A stretch of 64,000 nt of DNA, taken from contig CAZREP010000002.1 of the NCBI GenBank assembly GCA_964599035.1, forward strand, positions 1 to 64,000. The letters are read 5' to 3'. Both the position numbers and the translations under genes were made by a program. How positions within the stretch are numbered: position 1 is the stretch's first letter; each line of letters opens with the position of its first letter. The notes beneath the pieces are model-generated. The model did not search any database and was not told where the DNA came from. It was given only the letters and a program-made list of their open reading frames with translations. The stretch comes from Agriterribacter sp964599035 (GTDB lineage Bacteria > Bacteroidota > Bacteroidia > Chitinophagales > Chitinophagaceae). Positions 1 to 6,802 of this stretch are shown here, in pieces.

Positions 1-196
1 TAATTTTGACTTCTAATGATTAATAGAACATTGCAGGTGTGTGAATTATTGTGTTTGTGAGCATTTGAGCATTTTTCTTGTTTTCCAGGAATGGAATATA
101 TGCATCCGATAAAACACACTTTTTACGTATTCAGATAAAGCATTTGAAAAGCGGTAAACTTTACCTGTAAAATCAATTTATCAAAAGAACTCAAAC

Positions 197-577
197 ATGA
201 ACTTCAAAATAAGTACCAAGGAAAAATTTCATGTCATATCGCTGAATGAACCTTTATTCTCTGCTAATATGACAGATAAACTACGTGATTTGTTTAGTGA
301 AGTTACACAAAATGGTGTTAAACATATTATTCTGAACCTGGAAACAGTTCAGGATATAGAACCGCCGGCAGCGGAGTTCCTGGTAAAAGAGCAGGAACGG
401 GCCAGGTCAGCGGACCGTTCTTTTGTAATATGCGAAATGCAGCCATCCGTAAAAGAGCTGTTCAGGAAGCAGGATATATCGGATCTCCTTAATTCAACTC
501 CTACGGAAAGTGAAGCCTGGGATATCGTACAGATGGAAGAAATAGAACGCGAATTGCTGGGAGGAGAGGAGAGCTGA
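197..577 (+). CDS. STAS-domain protein (anti-sigma antagonist-like)
   Basis: A 126-residue soluble protein with the length and alternating strand/helix pattern of a stand-alone STAS domain (SpoIIAA-like), followed by a short acidic tail rich in Glu. STAS proteins usually bind a partner kinase or anti-sigma factor and are controlled by phosphorylation of a Ser or Thr in a D-S-S-G-type motif. Here that position reads QDIEPPAAEFL (about residues 52-62), so the phosphoacceptor Ser is absent. If the fold call is right, this copy cannot be switched in the usual way. No kinase or phosphatase partner lies nearby. The start ATG follows an AT-rich leader. The fold assignment rests on pattern and length only, so family membership is likely but function is open. 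Confidence 0.7.
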   Translation: MNFKISTKEKFHVISLNEPLFSANMTDKLRDLFSEVTQNGVKHIILNLETVQDIEPPAAEFLVKEQERARSADRSFVICEMQPSVKELFRKQDISDLLNSTPTESEAWDIVQMEEIERELLGGEES

Positions 578-1185
578 CCGGGTGTTACCAGCCTACCCTG
601 TTTCATCGTAGATGAAAATACTATGTTTTGCTAAGTTATCAGCCTGAAATTGAGCACTTCATTTCAATGCTAATGCATTTTCCTATGTAGGGATTGCTGT
701 TTAACAGGCTCGCATTTTTTTTATGCCACGAATGCGCGAATACGCCGTAGGCGCATTCGTATATCGAGTTAGTATTATTGTATTTTATGCCCGATAACTG
801 CAGGCATTTTCAAATAATTCTCACAAAAGCCTTGCAGCAATGAAGCTGTCAGATCAAATCTTATCTCCAAAAGCACACAGTCTTCTTAATATTTTCACGA
901 ATGCTGACTAAATATTCGTGCATTCGTGGCATTTTTACCCCAAATCCATGAGGTTCCTTCAGTTATTCAGCACCCTCTATGTATCTATGTGGTTAAAGAA
1001 TAGTTTAAAGAAGTTCTATGAAAGATGTATAAAAAATACCCTTTTGAAATTGTTTTTCCTGCTTCCTATTAATAAGAAAATACCTGTGTGTACAGGGTAG
1101 GTGTTACCAGCGCAGGAGCTCCATATGCGGTCACTCATTCAGAAATGATCGTATTTGAAAATAAAATATTCAAACTTATTTTTGA
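578..1185. other. Non-coding spacer, 608 bp
   Basis: No convincing gene is visible. Short open frames here lack recognisable protein character. The spacer contains an inverted-repeat-bounded block (723-932), listed separately, and after it a short period-8 run around 979-990 (CTATGTAT then CTATGTGG). It separates the STAS gene from the convergent pseudouridine synthase gene. Confidence 0.6.
723..932. mobile_element. MITE-like block bounded by 20-bp inverted repeats
   Basis: Positions 723-742 (ATGCCACGAATGCGCGAATA) and the reverse complement of 913-932 match at 19 of 20 bases. The block is about 210 bp and non-coding. A nested perfect 10-bp inverted repeat sits at 728-737 and 751-760. No clear target-site duplication is visible; both flanks are simply T-rich. 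The repeat belongs to a period-8 family (CACGAATG, CGCGAATA), so it may be a pair of simple dispersed repeats and not a transposable unit. Confidence 0.4.
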
Positions 1186-2253
1186 TCATCCCTCATTTAC
1201 ACGCTTTGAAGCAGTATATTGTCGCCATTTTTCAATAACAGCCTGCATATCAACGGGTATTTCGCTATCAAAAAGCATAGTTTCACCGGAAGTCGGATGA
1301 ATGAATCCCAGGCTTTTAGCGTGTAGCGCCTGGCGGGGGCAGAGCGCAAAGCAGTTTTCTACAAACTGCCTGTATTTCGAAAAAACAGTGCCTTTAACAA
1401 TTTTATCTCCCCCATAGGTTTCATCGTTGAACAGGGGATGACCGGCATATTTCATGTGTACCCTGATCTGGTGAGTACGCCCGGTTTCAAGGCGGCATTC
1501 AACCAGGCTTACATACCCGAAGCGCTCCAGCACGCTGAAATGGGTAACCGCTTCTTTACCATGTTCTCCTTCGGGGAAAACATCCATCACTTTCCTGTAC
1601 CGCTGGTGACGCCCTATGTGCGCCGTAATGGTGCCACCATCCTCTGCAAAGTCGCCCCATACCAGCGCGATATACCTCCTGTGTACCGTATGTTCGGCAA
1701 ATTGTTTCGCAAGCCTTAACGAAGCGGTTTCATTTTTAGCCAGCACCAGCAGGCCGGTAGTGTTTTTATCAATCCGGTGCACCAGTCCGAAGCGTGGAAG
1801 CTCGGTTTCCGACAGACCAGGCTGTTGTTGTTTTAAATGCCACGATATGCCGTTCACTAATGTACCCGTATAGTTGCCTGAACCGGGGTGCACCACCATG
1901 CCCGCTGGCTTGTAAAGAACGATAATATCATCGTCTTCATACCTGATATCCAGGGGGATCTGTTCGGGGATGATCTCGGTTAATTCGGGAGCCGTATCCG
2001 AATACATGACAATGCGATCCCCGGGACGCACTTTGTAGTTAGATTTTACCGGCTGGTCGTTCACCAGCACCAGCTTTTTTTCAATACCCTGCTGCACTTT
2101 ATTACGGGTACCGCCTTCTATGCGGGCAATAAGGAATTTATCAATGCGAACCGGCTCCTGGCCTTTATCTACGGTAAAAGACATCCGCTCATAGCGGGGT
2201 TCGTCATTATCGTCCTCTTCCTGCTCCTGTTCCCATTCCGGTTCTTTATCCAT
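1186..2253 (-). CDS. RluA/RluD-family pseudouridine synthase
   Basis: 355 residues. After an acidic N-terminal tail (residues 1-24) comes an S4 RNA-binding domain (about 34-95), then the RluA-type catalytic domain. The signature HRIDKNTTGLLVLAK begins at residue 159 and contains the catalytic Asp162. The family converts specific uridines in rRNA or tRNA to pseudouridine; in RluD the targets are in helix 69 of 23S rRNA. S4 domain plus motif support RluD-like over RluA, which lacks S4, but the exact site cannot be read from sequence. A TAnnTTTG promoter lies 21 bp upstream of the start. Confidence 0.93.
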   Translation of the reverse strand: MDKEPEWEQEQEEDDNDEPRYERMSFTVDKGQEPVRIDKFLIARIEGGTRNKVQQGIEKKLVLVNDQPVKSNYKVRPGDRIVMYSDTAPELTEIIPEQIPLDIRYEDDDIIVLYKPAGMVVHPGSGNYTGTLVNGISWHLKQQQPGLSETELPRFGLVHRIDKNTTGLLVLAKNETASLRLAKQFAEHTVHRRYIALVWGDFAEDGGTITAHIGRHQRYRKVMDVFPEGEHGKEAVTHFSVLERFGYVSLVECRLETGRTHQIRVHMKYAGHPLFNDETYGGDKIVKGTVFSKYRQFVENCFALCPRQALHAKSLGFIHPTSGETMLFDSEIPVDMQAVIEKWRQYTASKRVNEG

Positions 2254-2273
2254 TGCCTCTGTGCATTTTTTAG

Positions 2274-2281
2274 CAAAGATA
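2274..2281 (-). promoter_or_regulatory. Bacteroidota -7 element (TATCTTTG) for the pseudouridine synthase
   Basis: Reading on the minus strand, TATCTTTG matches TAnnTTTG and ends 21 bp before the start codon at 2253. No clear -33 TTG is seen. Confidence 0.55.
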
Positions 2282-2289
2282 ACAGTTGG

Positions 2290-2331
2290 GAGCCAGGTTG
2301 CAGGTTACAAGGTGCAGGTTGCAGGGAAATG
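2290..2331. repeat. Period-7 tandem repeat
   Basis: Consecutive heptamers such as GTTGCAG, GTTACAA and GGTGCAG run in 7-bp register from 2297 to 2324 in the rluD-lipB spacer. Related repeats occur at 18660 (complementary strand) and 24566. Confidence 0.65.
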
Positions 2332-2367
2332 GTGATACTCGCAACCTCATACATGAGACCTGACCTC

Positions 2368-2402
2368 AAGCACTAAGAACCAAACGACAAGAACCAAATA
2401 AA
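2368..2402. repeat. Dispersed 35-bp repeat, copy 1 (period 7)
   Basis: This stretch, rich in AACCAAA and ACAAGAA units, matches 45548-45582 at 30 of 35 bases in the same orientation. Both copies are intergenic and show the same 7-bp register. Confidence 0.65.
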
Positions 2403-2518
2403 CTTCAAATTCGAAGAATGAAGCTCTAAATCCGAAGGGATACCCTGAAACCTGCGGACTCACCTCACACCTCATTCCTGAAACCTGATACTTCGTACGA
2501 CCATTACTTTAAATGAAA

Positions 2519-2526
2519 TACCTTTG
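2519..2526 (+). promoter_or_regulatory. Bacteroidota -7 element (TACCTTTG) for lipB
   Basis: TACCTTTG matches TAnnTTTG and lies four bases before ATG 2531. Transcription would start at or next to that ATG, implying a leaderless message. It also argues against the upstream ATG at 2513, which precedes the promoter. Confidence 0.6.
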
Positions 2527-2530
2527 CGGT

Positions 2531-3280
2531 ATGCAGGAGGTTTTTTTTATAGACTTGGGGACTATAGCATACAAAGACGCATGGGATTACCAGGAGGCAT
2601 TGCTGCAAAAAAATGTGCAGGCAAAGGCAAGTGCCAAAAGCAATATATCCTATTCTTCTACCGGAGCTGTTTTTGAAGCGGATGCGGGTACGCACCATCA
2701 TCTGCTTTTGTGTGAACATCCCCCCGTATATACTTTAGGTAAAAGCGGACATGTGGAAAATGTGCTCATCAGCGAAGCAGAACGTAGCCGGAAAGGCATT
2801 GAATATTACCAAACCAACAGGGGAGGGGATATAACCTTTCACGGCCCCGGGCAGATCGTTGGCTATCCTATTCTTGACCTGGAGAAGTATTATACCGACA
2901 TCGGTAAATATCTCCGGAATCTCGAAGAGGTGATCATCTGCACCTTACGGCATTATGGTATAAAAGGGGAGCGTTCACCCGGCGAAACGGGGGTATGGAT
3001 AGACCCTTCCGTGAAAGGGCAGGAAAGAAAGATATGCGCTATGGGCGTACGCTGCAGCAGATGGGTGACCATGCATGGTTTTGCGTTGAATGTAAATACC
3101 AGCCTCAACTATTTTAATTATATCATTCCCTGTGGTATTGCCAACAAGCAGGTGACTTCTGTTGAAAAAGAGCTGGGGTATGACCCCGGCACCGCATCTG
3201 TAAAAGAAACCCTGAAAGCCTGTTTTGAAGAAGTATTTGATTGTACGCTTGTTGAGAGAATAGTGAAGATGAAGATGTGA
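2531..3280 (+). CDS. lipB: Octanoyltransferase (lipoyl(octanoyl) transferase)
   Basis: LipB moves octanoate from acyl carrier protein to a lysine of lipoate-dependent enzymes, the first step of endogenous lipoate synthesis in the cytoplasm. The family motifs are present: RGGDITFHGPGQIVGYPILD, the KICAMGVR segment with the conserved catalytic Lys, and IIPCGI with the catalytic Cys. The start at 2531 is preferred because the protein then begins just before the conserved first strand (VFFIDLG), and because a promoter element overlaps the alternative ATG at 2513, which would add six residues. A stretch of about 30 residues between the first helix and the CEHPPVYTLG motif is longer than in typical LipB proteins. 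No lipA is adjacent. Confidence 0.95.
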   Translation: MQEVFFIDLGTIAYKDAWDYQEALLQKNVQAKASAKSNISYSSTGAVFEADAGTHHHLLLCEHPPVYTLGKSGHVENVLISEAERSRKGIEYYQTNRGGDITFHGPGQIVGYPILDLEKYYTDIGKYLRNLEEVIICTLRHYGIKGERSPGETGVWIDPSVKGQERKICAMGVRCSRWVTMHGFALNVNTSLNYFNYIIPCGIANKQVTSVEKELGYDPGTASVKETLKACFEEVFDCTLVERIVKMKM

Positions 3281-3408
3281 AAATGTGGAAGTGTGAGAAT
3301 GAATGGAAGAAAGGGTGGTTCCTGGTTTTACAGTTTATTGTTTTCGTTTGTCGTTGCGTATGCTGAGGAGTGAAGTTATTCTGCTGATAGCCGACGGCTG
3401 AAAGCTGA

Positions 3409-3436
3409 TGAGACGTGAGACGACAGACGTGAGATT
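3409..3436. repeat. Period-7 tandem repeat
   Basis: Four heptamers (TGAGACG twice, ACAGACG, TGAGATT) lie between lipB and the convergent secreted protein gene. They are the complement of the TCTCACG family found at 8943 and 11881. A period-8 run (units like AAATGTGG) occupies about 3267-3305 in the same spacer. Confidence 0.6.
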
Positions 3437-3461
3437 CGTTATTGCCCATTGCCTATTCGCT

Positions 3462-4286
3462 TTAAGGCACCCTTACCTTGTTCTTTTCTTTGAGGATGCC
3501 ATCTTCAAAGAATTCGAAGTTAAACCAGCCTGCATGCAGGAAGTTGGATTTATCCACGGTAAAAATATGTTCTTTGATCGTATTGATCTCGAAAAGGGAG
3601 GCACCGGTATCTTCATAAAACCTGATTTTGAAATTGCCCAGCCTTCCGGGTGGAAGCACAATGGTAATGTCGCCATCCGGATTTGTAAAAACGAATCCTG
3701 AAGGAGTGTATGTTTGGGGTCTTGCCATGTTCAGGTCGCCTGCTTTCAGTCCATCGCTCCTCTTTTTTCCGGAAGCCGGAGCGGTAGATTGTAACGGGTA
3801 TGCCTTACCGGATGATTCTACGGCAGTGACATTCGGTTCTTCTGCTATATCGCTGCCTGCCGATTTTGGCGGGGCTGAACCTGTGCTTACTGCTTCCTTG
3901 TTTTGGGCTGGTTTTGCGTTTCCTGTTGCTGCAACGGACTGAATATATTTTTGTGGTTTCTGCGCTTTGCTGAAGATATACGCTCCATTGTCGAGCAGGA
4001 TATATAATTTATAGTAGGAGGAAACATCGGGAGCGTTATTGTCGAGAAACCCGTTGGTTACCGATGAAGGATCCGGCAGCGTGAGAATGGTTTTGAAGCC
4101 TTTTAAGCTGTCGGGAGAGCGCTGGATGCTTAACTGCTTTATTACAGGAAAGTTGTTGACCCAGCTCAGGATCACTTTACCGTTCCTGTTTACAACGGTA
4201 AAACGGGGGAGGGTGTCCTGGGCCCGAAGCATACAGCCATATGAAATAAGCACGAAATAAATAATGATCCGGAAAACAATCTTCAT
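3462..4286 (-). CDS. Secreted protein of unknown function
   Basis: 274 residues with a clear N-terminal signal peptide (hydrophobic residues 4-18, likely cleavage after LRAQ near residue 23). The first third (about 25-115) resembles a fibronectin type III-like beta sandwich: it has the pattern VVNRNGKVILSWVNN, IQRSPDS and YYKLYILLDNG. The middle (about 115-195) is low-complexity, rich in Ala, Ser, Pro and Lys, and looks like a linker. A C-terminal beta-rich part ends in FFEDGILKEKNKVRV. This architecture is common among uncharacterised exported proteins of Bacteroidota. I do not recognise a function. A promoter element lies 44 bp upstream, so the gene is probably transcribed alone. Confidence 0.75.
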   Translation of the reverse strand: MKIVFRIIIYFVLISYGCMLRAQDTLPRFTVVNRNGKVILSWVNNFPVIKQLSIQRSPDSLKGFKTILTLPDPSSVTNGFLDNNAPDVSSYYKLYILLDNGAYIFSKAQKPQKYIQSVAATGNAKPAQNKEAVSTGSAPPKSAGSDIAEEPNVTAVESSGKAYPLQSTAPASGKKRSDGLKAGDLNMARPQTYTPSGFVFTNPDGDITIVLPPGRLGNFKIRFYEDTGASLFEINTIKEHIFTVDKSNFLHAGWFNFEFFEDGILKEKNKVRVP

Positions 4287-4329
4287 AGTATGATAGGTGT
4301 CAAAAACAGTAACGCTGAAACCACTGCAA

Positions 4330-4337
4330 CAAAGATA
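4330..4337 (-). promoter_or_regulatory. Bacteroidota -7 element (TATCTTTG)
   Basis: TATCTTTG on the minus strand matches TAnnTTTG. It ends 44 bp upstream of the secreted protein's start at 4286. Confidence 0.5.
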
Positions 4338-4353
4338 ATGCTACACTTATATA

Positions 4354-5253
4354 TTAAAATACTAAAACGCCGGCAGTAAGCGACCTGTTGCCCTGTAATC
4401 CGCCGCTATGGACGGCCAGAATGCTGGAGTGCGGGGGGAAAAAATCTTTTCCCGCCAGATCGAATATACCATACATCATTTTGGCCGTGTACACAAAGTC
4501 TAGTGGAACGTTTGAGGTATGGTAAAACGTATTCATAAAAGTTATTAATTCCGGGGTATATTTTGCGAACCCGCCGAAATGATAGTCATGTATCAGGCAA
4601 AACCTGTCAGGCAGGGGTTTATTAATTAAATATTGGATTTCATCTTTCAGGCTAAAGTTGTTCTTCATGGAACTGATGCCAACCACCTGCTGATGAGGAC
4701 GCATTGCATGCAAAAGTCCTGCTACTGTTGTACCCGTTCCAATGGCTGAAACAATATGTGTATAGTTTTCCACATCTGTAGTACGCAATATATCCGCTGC
4801 GCCCTGCGTGCCCAGAGGCCCGTATCCCCCCTCGGGAATAATATATACTTCCCCAAACTGCTTTCCAAATTTTTCGTATGATGTATTTCTTTTTACTGCA
4901 CTGTATTCATTACGGGATAAAAAAACGAGCTGCATGCCGTGGGCAGCTGCTTCCTGAAGGGTATTCGACCATTGTTGCGGCTCTTCTCCCCTGATAACGC
5001 CAATGGCTTTAAATCCGTATTCTTTTGCGGTATACGCTGTAGCAGCTATATGATTGGAATAGGCGCCGCCGAAGGTAAGCAGCGACTGAAATCCTTTGTG
5101 GACCGCATCCTGCATATAATATTGAAGCTTGAACCATTTATTACCGGAAACAGTGGGATGGATTTGATCGAGCCGGAGTATGTGGAGCTGAATGTTTTTT
5201 TGAAAGGTGAGTGCATTTTCAACCGGGGTTAAGAATATTTTGTTTAGCTGCAT
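4354..5253 (-). CDS. PLP-dependent ACC deaminase/D-cysteine desulfhydrase family enzyme
   Basis: 299 residues, fold type II PLP enzyme. The segment SGNKWFKLQYYMQDA carries the lysine expected to bind PLP. TFGGAYSNHIAATAYTAKEY is the family signature that binds the substrate carboxylate and cofactor, and SAIGTGTTVAGLL forms the phosphate-binding loop. Members either open 1-aminocyclopropane-1-carboxylate to 2-oxobutanoate and ammonia or desulfurate D-cysteine to pyruvate, sulfide and ammonia. Sequence alone does not separate the two; most bacterial homologues without plant association act on D-cysteine. It is slightly shorter than the usual 330 residues. It stands alone on the minus strand, tail to head with the secreted protein gene. 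Confidence 0.87.
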   Translation of the reverse strand: MQLNKIFLTPVENALTFQKNIQLHILRLDQIHPTVSGNKWFKLQYYMQDAVHKGFQSLLTFGGAYSNHIAATAYTAKEYGFKAIGVIRGEEPQQWSNTLQEAAAHGMQLVFLSRNEYSAVKRNTSYEKFGKQFGEVYIIPEGGYGPLGTQGAADILRTTDVENYTHIVSAIGTGTTVAGLLHAMRPHQQVVGISSMKNNFSLKDEIQYLINKPLPDRFCLIHDYHFGGFAKYTPELITFMNTFYHTSNVPLDFVYTAKMMYGIFDLAGKDFFPPHSSILAVHSGGLQGNRSLTAGVLVF

Positions 5254-5381
5254 CTTTCGTAAAACTATCGCTTGCTTTTACAAAACAGGGTAGTCCCCCA
5301 ATGTTTCACTCTTTTATGGTACAGAACAGTGGCACAAAACAATAATAGAGGGTATAAATGTGCCATGCAACGGATGTGCGG

Positions 5382-6131
5382 TTATTTGTCGAGGGTAGCC
5401 GCTGCCGAAAGATATTCTCCGTTTAACCTCGCGATATTATCAACGGAAATTTCTTTGGGGCAAACTGCTTCGCAGGCTTCCGTCATGGTGCATGAGCCAA
5501 AGCCCTCCTTGTCCATTTGCTCTATCATATTGAGCACCCTGGTCCTTTTTTCCGGCGCCCCCTGTGGCAGTAAAGCCAGGTGGGCAACCTTGGCAGATAC
5601 GAAAAGCATAGCTGAGCTGTTTTTACAGGCTGCCACACAGGCCCCGCATCCAATGCAGGCAGCGGCGGCAAAGGACTGGTCTGCTTTTTCCTTCTCCACG
5701 GGAATGGCATTACCGTCTACAGCGTTTCCGGTATTCACCGAAATATAGCCGCCTGCCTGTATGATCCGGTCGAAGGCCCGGCGATCTACGACCAGGTCTT
5801 TAATAACGGGAAAGGCATTAGCGCGCCACGGCTCCACTACAATGGTATCACCGTCTTTAAAAGCCCGCATGTGTAGCTGACAGGTGGTGGTGCCATGCCA
5901 TGGGCCATGGGGGCGACCGTTGATGTACATTGAACACATGCCGCAAATGCCTTCACGACAGTCGTGGTCGAAAGCAATCGGCTCCCTGTTCTCCTCGATC
6001 AGCTTTTCGTTCAGTACATCGAACATTTCCAGGAACGACATTTCGGAAGAAATATCCTTTACCTCGTAGGTCTCAAAATGCCCTCTTTCGTTTTGATTCT
6101 TTTGTTTCCACACCTTTAAGGTGAGGTTCAT
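5382..6131 (-). CDS. sdhB: Succinate dehydrogenase/fumarate reductase iron-sulfur subunit
   Basis: The electron-transfer subunit of complex II: it passes electrons from FAD in SdhA to menaquinone at SdhC. Cys patterns for all three clusters are visible: CREGICGMCSMYINGRPHG plus a later Cys for [2Fe-2S], CIGCGACVAACKN for [4Fe-4S], and CTMTEACEAVCPKE for the last cluster. From this start the protein has 249 residues, normal for the family. The open frame continues upstream to 6203, but that extension (starting MICVVLFTHLSHY) covers a repeat at 6159-6181 and has no SdhB counterpart, so MNLTLKVWKQ at 6131 is preferred (an in-frame ATG at 6146 is the alternative). It is the last gene of sdhC-sdhA-sdhB. 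Confidence 0.95.
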   Translation of the reverse strand: MNLTLKVWKQKNQNERGHFETYEVKDISSEMSFLEMFDVLNEKLIEENREPIAFDHDCREGICGMCSMYINGRPHGPWHGTTTCQLHMRAFKDGDTIVVEPWRANAFPVIKDLVVDRRAFDRIIQAGGYISVNTGNAVDGNAIPVEKEKADQSFAAAACIGCGACVAACKNSSAMLFVSAKVAHLALLPQGAPEKRTRVLNMIEQMDKEGFGSCTMTEACEAVCPKEISVDNIARLNGEYLSAAATLDK

Positions 6132-6158
6132 GGTATAATGATCCATAGTAAATATGAA

Positions 6159-6181
6159 AATGTGATAATGTGATAAATGTG
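6159..6181. repeat. 23-bp inverted repeat, left copy
   Basis: Matches the reverse complement of 6780-6802 at 21 of 23 bases, including a perfect 15-bp core AATGTGATAAATGTG. The repeat belongs to the period-8 AATGTGAx family also seen near 3267-3305. The two copies bracket the four-helix-bundle gene. Confidence 0.65.
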
Positions 6182-6284
6182 TAAATAATACTACACATAT
6201 CACTAAAATAATATAATAAGATGAAAATGATGAATAACAGAACGCGTCCTCTTATCTACATGATCATCAATCTTAGTTCATATA

Positions 6285-6668
6285 CTAATACACAGCTATT
6301 GATCCGGGCAATATTACTTTCATAAACCTGCCTTTACTTGAAAGTATTATTTTGGATATAATACGGATCAATTCCTCTGCCAGATGTTTTAAAGAACTGT
6401 TTTTCGGATAACTTCCGCTCCGCTCGCAGAGTATTAACCAATAAAGAGTTTCATTGGCTTCCTTTACGGCTACCTTCATTTTATGAATAAAATCCATTCT
6501 GCTTTCAGCATGCTGTGCCTCAAATACATTTGCTCCTACTGAAGTACCACTCTTTAGCAGCTGGTTAGCGATGATAAATTTTTTATCTGCTTCAAGCAAT
6601 TCACAGAACTTAATGATATTAACCGAAAAATCCAATGATTTTTCAACGACGATATTTTTGTGTTCCAT
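6285..6668 (-). CDS. Four-helix bundle protein (23S rRNA intervening-sequence type)
   Basis: 127 residues, almost all helical, with the family's hallmark segment: LKSGTSVGANVFEAQHAESR then DFIHKMKVAVKEANETLYWL. These proteins form pentamers of four-helix bundles. They were first described as ORFs inside intervening sequences of 23S rRNA genes and are now known as scattered single genes, especially in Bacteroidota. The biochemical role is not established. Here the gene sits inside the sdh operon, between sdhA and sdhB, on the same strand, flanked by inverted copies of a 23-bp repeat. This suggests insertion of a small cassette into the operon. Confidence 0.9.
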   Translation of the reverse strand: MEHKNIVVEKSLDFSVNIIKFCELLEADKKFIIANQLLKSGTSVGANVFEAQHAESRMDFIHKMKVAVKEANETLYWLILCERSGSYPKNSSLKHLAEELIRIISKIILSSKGRFMKVILPGSIAVY

Positions 6669-6779
6669 AAAAGTTAGCGTTTATTGGTTAAAACAAAGTA
6701 TTAAGGTGTAATTATACCTTGTGCTTACCCTGTTCTAAATAACTTCCTCATTCTCTCATTCCCCACATTTCCACATTCT

Positions 6780-6802
6780 CACATTTATCACATTCCCACA
6801 TT
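6780..6802. repeat. 23-bp inverted repeat, right copy
   Basis: Inverted partner of 6159-6181 (21 of 23). It overlaps two bases of the sdhA stop codon and is the inner end of a longer period-8 run (CACATT units) covering about 6748-6802. Confidence 0.65.

Noticed and set aside
918..1300. Two short plus-strand frames after the STAS gene
   Set aside because: No recognisable protein character; one overlaps the repeat-bounded block and the other the pseudouridine synthase gene.
5382..6203. Longer sdhB frame starting at 6203
   Set aside because: The extra 24 residues have no counterpart in SdhB proteins and cover a dispersed repeat.
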